A DNA stretch of 64,000 bases from Acetobacter orientalis (GCF_000963965.1 NZ_BAMX01000035.1:1-64000); one strand, 5' to 3'; positions 7,862 to 17,538 are shown, counted from the first letter of the stretch. The notes: generated by a model from the letters alone, not told the origin. Program-made: numbers and translations.

Positions 7862-10800
7862 ATGCCGCTTGTTACACAGCCTTCGTTTAAAGATATTCGC
7901 CAGCCCCGCAGCGCCCGCACGCCACGGCTCTGGCCAGATGCCATGTGGCCCGCGGCGGCTAACACACAGGCTGCCGCCCATTTTGAAGAAGATATGCGTG
8001 CCGCCCTGCAAGAAAGTGGGCAGACAGACGTGCTGGATATGCCCGGTGCGGCTGCTTTGCTGACATGCCTTGGCGGCAACAGCCCTTATTTGTCTGACCT
8101 TGCGCGGCAGGACACAGATTTTTTTGTAACTTTGCTGCAAAAAGGCCCAAGTGCGTGCGCGACCGAGGCATTTGCCACACTGGCTGAATGTGACTTTACA
8201 GCCGAGCGTACCCATGTGGCCGCCAGCCTGCGGCAGGCAAAAAAACAGGTGGCCTTGCTCTGTGCCATAGCTGATATTGGCGGTTTTTGGCCGCTGGAAG
8301 ATGTAACGCAGGCACTCAGCCGTTTGGCTGAAACTACGCTGGAGGTAGCGCTCAAGCATTTATTATGGGCCGCCCACGATTCTGGTCAGATACAGTTGAA
8401 AGACCCCAAACGTCCAACATATGGCTGTGGTTTTTTTGTGCTGGCAATGGGAAAGCTGGGGGCACGGGAACTTAATTTCTCCTCAGATATCGACCTGATG
8501 GTGCTGTATGACCCATCTGGCTACAAGCAGCCAGACGCTGTGCGGCGCGTGTTTATTCGTATGACTAGCGATCTTGTGAGCCTCATGGAAGCGCGCGATG
8601 CGAATGGCTACGTCTTTCGTACCGACTTGCGGCTGCGCCCAGACCCTGCATCCACCCCGCCTGCGGTGTCTGTGCAGGCGGCCATGGTGTATTATGAAAG
8701 CCTGGGTCAAACATGGGAGCGTGCTGCCATGATCAAGGCGCGGCCTGTTGCCGGAGACCTAACACTGGGCCGGAGCTTTCTTGAAGCCATACGCCCTTTT
8801 GTGTGGCGCAGGCACCTTGATTTTGCCTTGATAGATGACATCCATACCATGAAGGCACGGATAGACCGGTACCGCAATACCGGGCGTACCGGTTTGGCCA
8901 CCTTAGCTGAAAGTACGGTGGCAGACCCTGCCGCCAGTATGCAGTGGCTGCTAGGCCATAACCTTAAGTTGGGGCAGGGCGGTATTCGAGAAATTGAGTT
9001 TATTGCGCAAGCCATGCAGTTGGTATGGGGCGGCAGAGACCCCACCCTGCGTGATAAAACAACCTTTGGTGCGCTTAAAAAACTCGTAAAACTGGCTTAT
9101 TTACCGCGGGAAGAAGCCGAGGTGCTGGCCCGCACATACCGCTTGTTGCGGGATGCTGAGCACCGCTTGCAAATGCGCGCAGACTACCAGACCCATTCTT
9201 TGCCAGAGCAGGCAGACGCTTTTAACGCTTTTGCTGTTTTCATGAATTATTCAGACGGGGAGGCACTGGCGCTCGACCTGCTGCCCCGCATGCGTGAAGC
9301 CCGGCGTATTTTTGAGCGCCATTTTGTAACGCAGGCCCAACCCGCCGAAGAACAGGACAAAACGCTGCTGGCGGTGGCGCCAGATGATGAGAACTCTCCT
9401 ATTTTGTTGCAAAATGTTGGGTTCTCGCCCGAGCAAGCGGTCGAGGCAGCACAGGTGCTTGCCCGTTGGCAGGGTAATAGTTTGCGTGCACTGCGCTCTG
9501 AGCGGGCGCATGCGCTTTTGCGTAATTTGCTGCCAGCCCTTTTGGCCAGCTTTGCAACGCGCAGTAACCCCTTGGCATGCTTACGCCGGTTTGATGCTTT
9601 GCTGGCACGGCAACATGCCGGGGTGCAGCTTCTCTCTTTGTTTGAGCGTAACCCAGCCCTAATAGACCGCATTGCCGCCTTGTTTGATGCTTCTGCCTTT
9701 TTGGCAGACCACTTGGCAGATAAACCTTCTGCACTAGAGGGCTTACTGGAGCCAGAGCCGGAAGAAGGGCGGAATGTCTTAGCCCGCCTGCGCCAACTAG
9801 CGGCTGAAGTAGAAGATACAGAAATGCTGGTAACGGCTCTGCGGCCTTTACTGCGGGGTGAAGAGTTTAGACTGTCTGTGGCCGTGATCGAAGGCCGCAT
9901 GAGCGAAGATGAAGCCGAGCGTGCCCGCACAGCCTTGGCTGACACGATTATGATAGTGCTCAAACAGGCTGTAGAAAAAGACCATATACGCCGCTATGGC
10001 CGTGTGCCGGGCGGGGGTATGGCGGTTATAGCCTTGGGTAAAGCTGGCTCGCGGGAGATGATGCCCGGCTCCGACCTTGACCTGCTTTTGGTATTTGACC
10101 ACCCAGAAGCACAACAAATGAGTGTTGTGCCCCAAACCCCCAGAGCCAAAACGCCAGAAGGGTTTTTACTCCCTGCACCGCGTAGCGTGAGTGTGGGGCA
10201 ATATTACACCCGCCTTGCGCATGCTTTTATTGCGGCCTTAACTGCGCCGGGGCCAGAAGGCCCGCTTTATGCGGTGGATATGCGCCTGCGTCCCTCTGGG
10301 GCCGCAGGGCCAGTTGCCGCAGCCCGCCAAGGGTTTTTGCAATACCACCGTGATGCCGCTTGGACATGGGAGCGCATGGCCTTAACGCGCGCCCGCATTA
10401 TTGCTGCCCCCATAGCGTTACGGCACGTTTTAAGTGCCGATATTGCTGCTATTTTAGAGGGTAAGTTACGCAAACCAGAACCCACTAAGGCAGAGGTATT
10501 AGAAGATGCCCGTGCCATGCGGGCACGCTTGGCCCGAGACCTGCCGGCAACCAGCCCGTGGGACATTAAGCGCCGCTCTGGTGGCCTGATGGAGGTGGAA
10601 TTTATAGGCCAAACCCTGCAACTGGTTGTGGCAGATAAAACTGTACGAGACACCTGCACACGCAAAGCTTTGGTTAAATTGGGTAAAGCTGGGGTGCTTA
10701 ATAGTGCGCAAACCAAATTGCTGTTGCAGGCAGATAGCCAATGGCGGCGCTTGCAATGTTTGTTGCGCCTGCTGTGCGGGCCGGTGCCGCCGCTCGATCT

Positions 10801-10990
10801 TGAAAAAGAGCTGGCTCCGCCGTCTCAGGCTATTTTGTTGCGCGCCATGAAAGTTAAAACGCTGCCAGACCTTATTAGCCAAACCAGCGCTCTTGCACGG
10901 GCGGTAAGAGCCTGCTTTGCGCAAACCATAGGCACCGTGCAGGAAGGCGATGCTTTTGCAGAAGTTATGCTAGAAGAAAGCGGAATATAA
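7862..10990 (+). CDS. glnE: Bifunctional glutamine synthetase adenylyltransferase / adenylyl-removing enzyme
   Basis: Controls glutamine synthetase by adenylylating it (nitrogen-rich) or removing AMP (nitrogen-poor), with input from PII. At 1042 aa it is slightly longer than the usual 940-1000. Two nucleotidyltransferase domains are visible. The first has SSDIDLMVLYD near residues 207-217 (adenylyl removase). The second has PGSDLDLLLVFD near 735-746 (adenylyltransferase). Each is followed by a DLRLRP or DMRLRPSG strand and a GG(I/L)xExEFI(A/G)Q motif. No strong Shine-Dalgarno precedes the ATG. Confidence 0.96.
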   Translation: MPLVTQPSFKDIRQPRSARTPRLWPDAMWPAAANTQAAAHFEEDMRAALQESGQTDVLDMPGAAALLTCLGGNSPYLSDLARQDTDFFVTLLQKGPSACATEAFATLAECDFTAERTHVAASLRQAKKQVALLCAIADIGGFWPLEDVTQALSRLAETTLEVALKHLLWAAHDSGQIQLKDPKRPTYGCGFFVLAMGKLGARELNFSSDIDLMVLYDPSGYKQPDAVRRVFIRMTSDLVSLMEARDANGYVFRTDLRLRPDPASTPPAVSVQAAMVYYESLGQTWERAAMIKARPVAGDLTLGRSFLEAIRPFVWRRHLDFALIDDIHTMKARIDRYRNTGRTGLATLAESTVADPAASMQWLLGHNLKLGQGGIREIEFIAQAMQLVWGGRDPTLRDKTTFGALKKLVKLAYLPREEAEVLARTYRLLRDAEHRLQMRADYQTHSLPEQADAFNAFAVFMNYSDGEALALDLLPRMREARRIFERHFVTQAQPAEEQDKTLLAVAPDDENSPILLQNVGFSPEQAVEAAQVLARWQGNSLRALRSERAHALLRNLLPALLASFATRSNPLACLRRFDALLARQHAGVQLLSLFERNPALIDRIAALFDASAFLADHLADKPSALEGLLEPEPEEGRNVLARLRQLAAEVEDTEMLVTALRPLLRGEEFRLSVAVIEGRMSEDEAERARTALADTIMIVLKQAVEKDHIRRYGRVPGGGMAVIALGKAGSREMMPGSDLDLLLVFDHPEAQQMSVVPQTPRAKTPEGFLLPAPRSVSVGQYYTRLAHAFIAALTAPGPEGPLYAVDMRLRPSGAAGPVAAARQGFLQYHRDAAWTWERMALTRARIIAAPIALRHVLSADIAAILEGKLRKPEPTKAEVLEDARAMRARLARDLPATSPWDIKRRSGGLMEVEFIGQTLQLVVADKTVRDTCTRKALVKLGKAGVLNSAQTKLLLQADSQWRRLQCLLRLLCGPVPPLDLEKELAPPSQAILLRAMKVKTLPDLISQTSALARAVRACFAQTIGTVQEGDAFAEVMLEESGI

Positions 10991-11103
10991 CCCCACAGCT
11001 TGGCCTTTAAAACGTAGCCTCTACCGCCCAGACGGAACGGGGGCGGCCGTTAGGTGTTGGGTAAAGGCTCGTTTAAGTTACTCATAAGGGAGAAAAAAGA
11101 GAG

Positions 11104-11580
11104 ATGGCACAGCAATACAGCCTAAATGAAGGCGATAGCGCGCCCAATTTTTCAATGCTTGCTAGCAAGCAGCGGCATGTAAGCCTAGCAGACCTAAAAG
11201 GTAAGGCGTTTGTGCTGTATTTTTACCCCAAAGCCGATACCCCCGGCTGCACCACAGAAGCCTGCGGTTTTAACGAGGCTTTGAAAGAGTTTGATGGTGC
11301 AGGGCTAACGGTTATTGGTGTATCGCGGGATACGGTAAGCAAACTTGATAAATTTGCCGATAAATACGCTCTCGACTTTCCGCTGGCTTCAGACGAGGCG
11401 GGGCACGTAACCGAAGCGTATGGGGTCTGGGTTGAAAAAACATTGTACGGCAAAACCCATATGGGCATTGAGCGCTCAACATTTCTGATTGGGGCAGATG
11501 GAAAAATTGCGCGTATTTGGCGCAAAGTAAAAGTGCCGGGCCATGTTGAGGCTGTGCTGGATGCAAGCAAAGCTCTTTAA
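11104..11580 (+). CDS. bcp: Thioredoxin-dependent peroxiredoxin, Bcp/PrxQ type
   Basis: Reduces hydrogen peroxide and organic peroxides using thioredoxin. 158 aa, usual length, cytoplasmic. The peroxidatic Cys49 sits in PKADTPGCTTEAC and the resolving Cys54 five residues later, the pattern of atypical two-Cys PrxQ. The family Arg is in [24 protein letters not shown] purine tract gives ribosome binding. It lies 113 nt after glnE; that gap has a GC-rich inverted repeat (CCGCCC/GGGCGG, 11024-11046) without a T run. Confidence 0.95.
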   Translation: MAQQYSLNEGDSAPNFSMLASKQRHVSLADLKGKAFVLYFYPKADTPGCTTEACGFNEALKEFDGAGLTVIGVSRDTVSKLDKFADKYALDFPLASDEAGHVTEAYGVWVEKTLYGKTHMGIERSTFLIGADGKIARIWRKVKVPGHVEAVLDASKAL

Positions 11581-11767
11581 AAGGTAATTTTAAAGCATAG
11601 AATTGGCAGGCTTTCTGGGCTTTTTGCACTTAAAATTAGCCAGCTTTTCTGCCCGTAAACCATTAGTGGCATTTTTTGCCGTGTTCAGTTTGTTTGTACA
11701 AGCTGGCAGGGTAGGCGTGGTGCTTAAAACCATAAAGCAGCCAGTTTCTGTGTAGGTATGGCGGCAT

Positions 11768-11798
11768 AAAAAATGGGGCGCAAGGCGCCCCATTTTTG
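11768..11798. terminator. Bidirectional intrinsic terminator between bcp and the Gly/Pro-rich gene
   Basis: Perfect stem ATGGGGCGC/GCGCCCCAT (bases 774-781 and 785-792 of this kilobase at its core) with a 3-nt AAG loop. It has an A run on the left and a T run on the right, so it can end transcripts from both converging sides. It serves bcp on plus and the 11818-12216 gene on minus. Confidence 0.85.
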
Positions 11799-11817
11799 GT
11801 TGTTGAGCCAGTATTTT

Positions 11818-12216
11818 TTACCAGCCTGCGTAATACCCGTTGGGGGCATAATAGCCCGGTGCTGGTGCTACAGGCACAACTGGCACAGCATAAACTGGTG
11901 GGGGTGGAGGGGGTGGCGGAGCATAAACAACTGGTGGTGGCGGTGGGCCATAAGAACCGCCCATGGCAGCACCGGCTAATGCGCCTACAGCTAAACCCCC
12001 AATAAGTGCGCCTGCAATAGCGCCGCCATGCCCGCCGTGGTGATGATAGTAGCCGGGGCCACCGCCCCACCGGCCGCGTGGTGGCGGGCCGCCCCAATGT
12101 GGGCCACCACCACCCCAACCATAACCGCCGGGGTACGCCTGAGCCGCCGGAACAGTTGCCAATAGGGTACCTGCGACCAACGGCAGGGCGAGAAACAGTT
12201 TTGTAATACGGCGCAT
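11818..12216 (-). CDS. Gly/Pro/Tyr-rich secreted protein with glycine-zipper segment
   Basis: 132-aa exported protein of unknown function. A signal peptide spans about residues 1-27 (ends AAQA). Three low-complexity blocks follow: Gly/Trp/Pro/His-rich (about 28-62), a hydrophobic Gly/Ala glycine-zipper-like helix (about 63-86), and a tail with Pro runs alternating with Val/Tyr/Ala. Similar small proteins are common in alphaproteobacteria and are presumed envelope-associated. The start has AAGGAGG just upstream. It is monocistronic, with its own terminator. Confidence 0.75.
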   Translation of the reverse strand: MRRITKLFLALPLVAGTLLATVPAAQAYPGGYGWGGGGPHWGGPPPRGRWGGGPGYYHHHGGHGGAIAGALIGGLAVGALAGAAMGGSYGPPPPPVVYAPPPPPPPPVYAVPVVPVAPAPGYYAPNGYYAGW

Positions 12217-12336
12217 AACGTGCCTCCTTCAAACAAGGAAGCGGAGAGGCTAAGCCTGTCCGTTTCTAGGTATGAATAAAGGCTTGAGTCGTGGCAATTT
12301 AAAGGCCGCATCTGGGCGCGTTTAGGGTATTTTGAC

Positions 12337-12359
12337 AAAAAGGCCGCTAAAAAGCGGCC
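12337..12359 (-). terminator. Intrinsic terminator after the KgtP-like gene
   Basis: On the minus strand a 7-bp stem GGCCGCT/AGCGGCC with a 4-nt T-only loop is followed by five T. It lies 35 nt past the stop of the KgtP-like transporter and would end the dctA-kgtP-type transcript. Confidence 0.75.
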
Positions 12360-12393
12360 CCTGTTACGCACTCTTTGCAAGGCGAGTGTTGGC

Positions 12394-13668
12394 TTAGCCT
12401 TGGGGGGTATCCTGCTCCAGCGTGGTCTCTTTTTTAAGGGTAAGCACCGTTAAAAGGGTAACTGCAGCACAGGCCGAAACATAGTAGGCAAACCATGTGT
12501 CGTGCCCCATCTGGCGGCACCATAGGGCAATATATTCGGTTGTGCCGCCAAAGAGAGAAACCGTAACGGCATAAGGTAGGGCAACGCCTAAAGCCCGAAT
12601 TTGCGTTGGAAAAAGCTCGGCTTTTACAACAGCATTAATAGAGGTGTAGCCCGAGGCTATGAAGAGGGCGAATGTAATAAGCCCAAATGCTGCCCAAGGA
12701 GAGTGCACGCCAGAAAGTAAAGAAAGCAACGGTACGGTGCCAAGTGTGGCGCACGTGCCAAAATAAAGCAGTAGTGGTTTGCGGCCAATACGGTCAGACA
12801 AAGCGCCAAAGGCGGGCTGCATAAGTGCAAAGACCAACAACGATGCAGAAGAAACCAGAGTAGCAGTGTCTTTGGCAAAACCGAGCGTGTTGGCCAAATA
12901 TTTTTGCATGTAAATAGTGTAGGTATAAAACGCGACTGTACCCCCTAACGTCATACCGCACACGGTTAAAACAGCACGTTTATGCTGCAATAAAACCTTG
13001 ATACCACCTTGGGTTTTCTTTTTATGGCTTTGTTCAAAACGCTCACTTTCCTGCATGTGGCGTCTGAGCCAGAAAATGAGAAGGGCCCCGCCAGCACCCA
13101 GCAGGAAAGGCACACGCCAGCCCCATGTTTCAATTTGGTGGGGGGTAAGAAAAACATATTGCATAAGCAGCAAAATAACGAGAGCAAGTAACTGCCCCAT
13201 AACCAGCGTAACATACAAAAACCCAGACCAGAAACCCCGGTTGGCTGGGGTAGACATTTCAGCCAGATACGTGGCTGAAGCGCCGTATTCTCCACCAAGG
13301 CTTAGGCCTTGCACCAGCCGTGCTACGAGCAAAATGGCTGGGGCCAACAAACCAATTTGTTGGTAGGTTGGGCAAATGGCAATGGCCAGAGAGCCAAGGC
13401 ACATAGCTGTAACAGAAAGTGTTAGGGCGGTTTTACGGCCGTAACGGTCTGCTGCGGCGCCTAAAAGCCACCCCCCAATAGGGCGCATAAAAAAGCCAAC
13501 GGCAAAAATGGCGGCTGCATTTAAGAGTTCGGCTGTTTCGTTGCCATGCGGGAAAAAGGCATGGGCAAAATAGATGGTAAAAGAGGAATAAACGTACCAG
13601 TCGTAATATTCTAAAAGATTTCCGGCAGAGCCAGCCAGAATGCCGCGAATGCGCTGAGCGGTGTTCAT
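12394..13668 (-). CDS. MFS metabolite:H+ symporter, KgtP-like (2-oxoglutarate permease type)
   Basis: Inner membrane proton symporter of the MHS family, 424 aa, about 12 membrane helices. By eye it closely follows E. coli KgtP: SGNLLEYYDWYVYSSF near residue 15, GFFMRPIGGWLLG near 58, RLVQGLSLGGEYGASATYLAE near 115-135, and SDRIGRKPLL in the second half. The likely substrate is 2-oxoglutarate or a related dicarboxylate, proline/betaine being the alternative in this family. It starts 42 nt after the stop of the DctA-like gene on the same strand, so the two probably form an operon for organic acid uptake. Confidence 0.85.
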   Translation of the reverse strand: MNTAQRIRGILAGSAGNLLEYYDWYVYSSFTIYFAHAFFPHGNETAELLNAAAIFAVGFFMRPIGGWLLGAAADRYGRKTALTLSVTAMCLGSLAIAICPTYQQIGLLAPAILLVARLVQGLSLGGEYGASATYLAEMSTPANRGFWSGFLYVTLVMGQLLALVILLLMQYVFLTPHQIETWGWRVPFLLGAGGALLIFWLRRHMQESERFEQSHKKKTQGGIKVLLQHKRAVLTVCGMTLGGTVAFYTYTIYMQKYLANTLGFAKDTATLVSSASLLVFALMQPAFGALSDRIGRKPLLLYFGTCATLGTVPLLSLLSGVHSPWAAFGLITFALFIASGYTSINAVVKAELFPTQIRALGVALPYAVTVSLFGGTTEYIALWCRQMGHDTWFAYYVSACAAVTLLTVLTLKKETTLEQDTPQG

Positions 13669-13710
13669 GTGGGGGGTGTCCTGTTGTCTTGGGCCGGTTC
13701 TGGTGGGGGT

Positions 13711-15021
13711 TTAAGTTTTATCGGGGGAGTGGGTGAGCGCTGCGTGTAGCTTGTTTGTATCTAATGCGTTTTCCCAGCGGGAAATAACAAGTGCGGCAAC
13801 AGCGTTACCAACAAGGTTGGTAAGAGAGCGGCATTCAGACATAAAGCGGTCTATGCCTAAAATAAGCGCCATGCCGGCAACCGGTACGCTTGGCACAACC
13901 GAGAGAGTGGCTGCCAGCGTAATAAAGCCAGCCCCCGTAACACCCGCAGCACCTTTTGAGCTTACCATAGCTACGAGCAATAGTGCCGTTTGTTCAGACA
14001 GGCTTAAATGCACATCTGTGGCTTGGGCTATAAAAAGGGCGGCAAGGGTCATGTAAATATTGGTGCCGTCTAGGTTAAAAGAATAGCCCATAGGCACCAC
14101 AAGCCCAACAATACCTTGGGGGCAGCCTGCTTGTTCAAGCTTGGCAATAAGGCCGGGCAGTGCAGATTCAGAAGAGCTGGTGCCAAGCACAATGAGCAGC
14201 TCTTCTTTAAGGTACCGAATAAGGCGAAAAATACTAAAGCCCATGCAGCGGGCTACCAGCCCTAAAATACCGCATACAAACAAAAAAGCTGTAAGGTAAA
14301 AGGCCAGGACAAGCTCAAGCAGGTTGCCAATGGAGCTTACCCCAAAGCGGCCCACGGTAAATGCCATAGCCCCAAAGGCCCCAATAGGGGCTGCGTACAT
14401 AACCAAGCGTACAACGCCAAAAACAAGTTCGGTTAGGCTTTTAAAAAAGCTGAGAATACTCTCACCTGTGCGGCCCATCTGGGCAAGGCTGATGCCAAAC
14501 AGAATGGCTACCAGCAGCACCTGCAAAATTTCGCCCGAGGTAAACGCGCCCGCTGTTGTGGCCGGAATAATGCGCATTAAAAATTCGGTAAAGCCATGCC
14601 CATGTTGCGCTTGGCTTACAAAAGACGCAACAGACCCGGCATCGAGCGATTTAGGGTTAATGTGCAGCCCGTAACCGGGTTGGGCTACATTGGCTACAAC
14701 CATACCCACAATAAGGGCAAGGGTAGAAAAAAACAGAAAATAGGCCATGGCTTTGCCTGCCACGCGGCCTGTCTGTTTTAGGTCGGCCATGCCTGCAATG
14801 CCGGTGCACACGGTTAGAAAAATAACCGGCGCAATAACCATTTTAATAAGTTTAACAAACCCATCGCCTAACGGGCGAAGAGCCGCGCCAAGGTTGGGGA
14901 AGAAATAACCGACCAGAATACCAGCAACAACAGCGACAATAACTTGAATGTAAAGCGCTTTGTGGCGAGAAGATGCTGACGGTTTTGGTGCGGACGACAT
15001 CGCGGAGGAAGGCAGATGCAC
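13711..15021 (-). CDS. Dicarboxylate/amino acid:cation symporter, DctA-like
   Basis: Inner membrane symporter of the DAACS/SLC1 fold, 436 aa. Family motifs: [17 protein letters not shown] near residue 65, [18 protein letters not shown] (serine-rich hairpin) near 285, [18 protein letters not shown] near 310, and [20 protein letters not shown] near 355. These fit the DctA branch (succinate, fumarate, malate). The start is a GTG at 15021, supported by AGGGAA 9 nt upstream; an ATG 21 nt further in lacks a Shine-Dalgarno. It leads the likely operon with the KgtP-like gene. Confidence 0.88.
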   Translation of the reverse strand: MHLPSSAMSSAPKPSASSRHKALYIQVIVAVVAGILVGYFFPNLGAALRPLGDGFVKLIKMVIAPVIFLTVCTGIAGMADLKQTGRVAGKAMAYFLFFSTLALIVGMVVANVAQPGYGLHINPKSLDAGSVASFVSQAQHGHGFTEFLMRIIPATTAGAFTSGEILQVLLVAILFGISLAQMGRTGESILSFFKSLTELVFGVVRLVMYAAPIGAFGAMAFTVGRFGVSSIGNLLELVLAFYLTAFLFVCGILGLVARCMGFSIFRLIRYLKEELLIVLGTSSSESALPGLIAKLEQAGCPQGIVGLVVPMGYSFNLDGTNIYMTLAALFIAQATDVHLSLSEQTALLLVAMVSSKGAAGVTGAGFITLAATLSVVPSVPVAGMALILGIDRFMSECRSLTNLVGNAVAALVISRWENALDTNKLHAALTHSPDKT

Positions 15022-15080
15022 GCTGTTATTTCCCTGTTCTTATTTGTTATTCTTGGTAGGTCGTTTTCTGTTCTGGTTGG

Positions 15081-15110
15081 TCTATATCACCCACAAGCAG
15101 GCCATGTCAT
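15081..15110 (-). promoter_or_regulatory. Candidate promoter of the DctA-like gene
   Basis: On the minus strand ATGACA and TATAGA are separated by 18 nt, about 60 nt before the GTG start. These match the housekeeping consensus at 5 and 4 of 6 positions. Called by eye only. Confidence 0.35.
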
Positions 15111-15449
15111 TGCATTATCGTGATGGATCAACGCATTAAGCTTAGACATGTTGCACGGAAGCCTCTGTTATGGGCAGCATAAAACGCTGCAACAGAGATA
15201 AAGCATTTCTTGGTGTGTGTGTTGCTTTTAGCGCTCTGTTCTCGGGGGTGTGATAACTGTGGGCAAATGCCGCGTAAGTAATAGCGGGTTGTTTTAAAGT
15301 GCCAAACATGTGGCTGTTATGGCGTTGTGCGCTTGTTTGCACCATTTGGGCCTAAGGGTTTGTGTGCTTGTAGTCTGGCCAGTGTGGCCGCATACTCTGA
15401 AATGGAATTTACTGGCGTAGCCCTTAATAAAGCAGCATCAGAGTAAATC
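15111..15449. other. Divergent intergenic region between dctA-like gene and two-component system
   Basis: No convincing gene is seen. A bulged inverted repeat occupies 15163-15197 (CTCTGTT, 4-nt bulge, GCAGC, 7-nt loop, GCTGC, AACAGAG). A weak promoter-like pair TTGTAG (15368) and CATACT (15391), 17 nt apart, could drive the response regulator. Confidence 0.3.
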
Positions 15450-15494
15450 ATGGACGACGAGACAACACAGAACAAACGGCAGGAGAAAGAAGGC

Positions 15495-16193
15495 ATGGAA
15501 ACAGACCTTGCTGCCCGTGGGTGCGTGCTTTTAATTGAAGATGACAGCACAATAGCCGAAGAAATTGTTGCCGAACTGACAGGCCACGGTTTGCAGGTGA
15601 TGCACCGTGACACAGGTGACGCCGGGCTAACGGCTGCTTTGGCGGGCGAGGCTGATGTTATGGTGGTAGACCGCCTGCTGCCGGGCCTAGATGGGCTGAG
15701 CGTAATAGAAACCATGCGCCAACGCGGTATACGCACGCCTGTTTTGGTATTGTCTGCCCTTTCTGCTGTTGATGACCGTGTAACAGGGCTGAAAGCAGGG
15801 GGCGATGATTACCTGACCAAGCCTTTTGCCATGGAAGAGCTTTTGGCGCGCGTTGAGGCACTTTTGCGCCGCCCAGATGACACACGCAGCACCAAATTGC
15901 GGGTTGGCCCGCTTGAGATGGACTTGATAGAGCGCCGCGCTTGGCGGGGTGAACGCGAGATTGAGTTGCTCCCGCGTGAGTTCCGCTTGCTGGAATATTT
16001 GATGCGCCGCCCAGACCAAGTGCTCACACGTTCAATGTTGCTGGAAGATGTGTGGCAGTACCGTTTTATACCGCGCACCAACTTGGTTGATGTGCATATA
16101 GGCAAGCTACGCCGCAAAGTAGATGCCCCCGGTGAGGAGCCACTGATTAAAAGTATTCGTGGCACCGGGTTCCAGCTCTGTGTTTCTGACTGA
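15495..16193 (+). CDS. OmpR-family response regulator
   Basis: Transcription factor of a two-component system, 232 aa. The receiver domain (about 10-125) has acidic residues Glu15/Asp16/Asp17, phosphoacceptor Asp59 in VVDRLLPGLDG, and Lys in LTKPF. A winged-helix DNA-binding domain (about 135-230) ends with VDVHIGKLRRKVD and the IRGTGFQL hairpin. ATG 15495 is chosen because AGGAG lies 9 nt before it; an ATG 45 nt upstream has no ribosome site. The kinase reading frame starts before this gene ends. The RND efflux operon 1.5 kb downstream on the same strand is its most likely target. Confidence 0.93.
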   Translation: METDLAARGCVLLIEDDSTIAEEIVAELTGHGLQVMHRDTGDAGLTAALAGEADVMVVDRLLPGLDGLSVIETMRQRGIRTPVLVLSALSAVDDRVTGLKAGGDDYLTKPFAMEELLARVEALLRRPDDTRSTKLRVGPLEMDLIERRAWRGEREIELLPREFRLLEYLMRRPDQVLTRSMLLEDVWQYRFIPRTNLVDVHIGKLRRKVDAPGEEPLIKSIRGTGFQLCVSD

Positions 16194-17538
16194 CCTTTTC
16201 AGAACAGCCGCGTTTCGCCTAACGCTTATGGCGCTTGCCGCCATGGCTGGGGTTATGGTGATGCAGTTTGGGCTGGTTTATACCCAAATGGAAGCGGTTG
16301 AATCGCACCGCTCTACCACGCTTTTGCGCGGCGAGGCTGAACTGCTGGCCCGTATGACGCCAGAGCATTTGGAATATGTTATTCGCAAACGCGCCACAGA
16401 TGATATGCGGCTGGTTATAAGTAGTGCGGGTTTGTTTGACGCAAGCCATGCCCTTATAACCGGAGACCTGCGCGTTTGGCCGCGGGGCCTCAAGGCTGAT
16501 GGCAAACCCCACAACATAGAAATTTACCCAGAAGAGGGGGCACCATACCCTTTACGCTTGCTGGCAGTTACGCTGTCAGATGGTAATATTCTGGTGCTTG
16601 GCCGTAGCTTTCATTTGCTGGCAGAGCAAAAACTTATGCTGCGGCATGCCACGTTTTTAGCGGCGGTGCCAACGCTACTGTTTGCGTTGCTGCTGGGTAT
16701 GGTGTTGAGCCACCGTGCGCTGTCTCGTGTTAAAGACATGCACGAAGCCATAGACCTTATTATGGCGGGTGATATTCATGAACGCCTGCCAGCGGGCAAA
16801 GAACGAGACGACCTTGAACGCCTTGCCGGTAGTGTAAACCGTATGCTTGACCGGCTTGAAAGCCTGATGGACGGTATGCGCGAAGTGGGCAACGATATTG
16901 CCCACGACCTCCGCACCCCTCTCTCTCGCGTGCGGGCAAAGCTGGAGCGTGCACTTTCAACCGGTAGCGCGGGTGATGCACTAGAAGGCGCTGTAGCCCG
17001 CGCAGTTGATGAGCTAGACCAGTGTTTGGGTATTATTACCGCGCTGCTCCGTATTGCCGAAATTGAAAGCAGCCGCCGCAGAGCCGGGTTTGGCACGGTT
17101 AATTTGGTTGAACTGATAGCCGATGTTGTTGATCTGTACGAACCCATTGCCGAGACGGAGGGCATACATCTGCTCACGCAAGCAGGCCTTGCCCCTGTAA
17201 ACATAGATGGTGACCGGCACTTGCTAATAGAGTTGTTGGTCAATTTGGTTGATAACGCCATTAAATTTACCCCAGAAGGCGGGCATGTAACGGTGGCGGT
17301 TACGCGGCAGGGGGGCAAAGCCTCCTTAAGTGTGACAGATACCGGCATTGGTATTGTGCCAGAAGAGCGACAGGCTGTGCTGTCGCGTTTTTACCGTTCA
17401 GACAAAAGCAGGCATGTGCCCGGGAGTGGTTTGGGGCTTAGTCTGGTTTCGGCCATTGCGCAGTTGCACGATGCAACCGTTTTGGTAGGGGAAGGAAAAA
17501 ATGGCCTAGGAACCTGCTTTCGTGTGACATTTTCATGA
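16159..17538 (+). CDS. Sensor histidine kinase of the two-component system
   Basis: Membrane sensor kinase, up to 459 aa, partner of the upstream regulator. Order: N-terminal helix (about 20-42), periplasmic sensor of about 120 residues, second helix (about 160-185), HAMP linker, HisKA with His249 in NDIAHDLRTPLSR, and a HATPase domain with N-box LLVNLVDNAIKF, G1 DTGIGI and G2 GSGLGLSL. The start is a GTG: 16159 overlaps the regulator by 35 nt, and a second GTG at 16180 by 14 nt; neither has a clear Shine-Dalgarno, so translation is probably coupled. Confidence 0.92.
   Translation: MAPGSSSVFLTDLFRTAAFRLTLMALAAMAGVMVMQFGLVYTQMEAVESHRSTTLLRGEAELLARMTPEHLEYVIRKRATDDMRLVISSAGLFDASHALITGDLRVWPRGLKADGKPHNIEIYPEEGAPYPLRLLAVTLSDGNILVLGRSFHLLAEQKLMLRHATFLAAVPTLLFALLLGMVLSHRALSRVKDMHEAIDLIMAGDIHERLPAGKERDDLERLAGSVNRMLDRLESLMDGMREVGNDIAHDLRTPLSRVRAKLERALSTGSAGDALEGAVARAVDELDQCLGIITALLRIAEIESSRRRAGFGTVNLVELIADVVDLYEPIAETEGIHLLTQAGLAPVNIDGDRHLLIELLVNLVDNAIKFTPEGGHVTVAVTRQGGKASLSVTDTGIGIVPEERQAVLSRFYRSDKSRHVPGSGLGLSLVSAIAQLHDATVLVGEGKNGLGTCFRVTFS

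Noticed and set aside
15142-15345. 67-codon frame in the dctA-like/regulator intergenic region
   Set aside because: No ribosome site or recognisable composition; covers the bulged inverted repeat.
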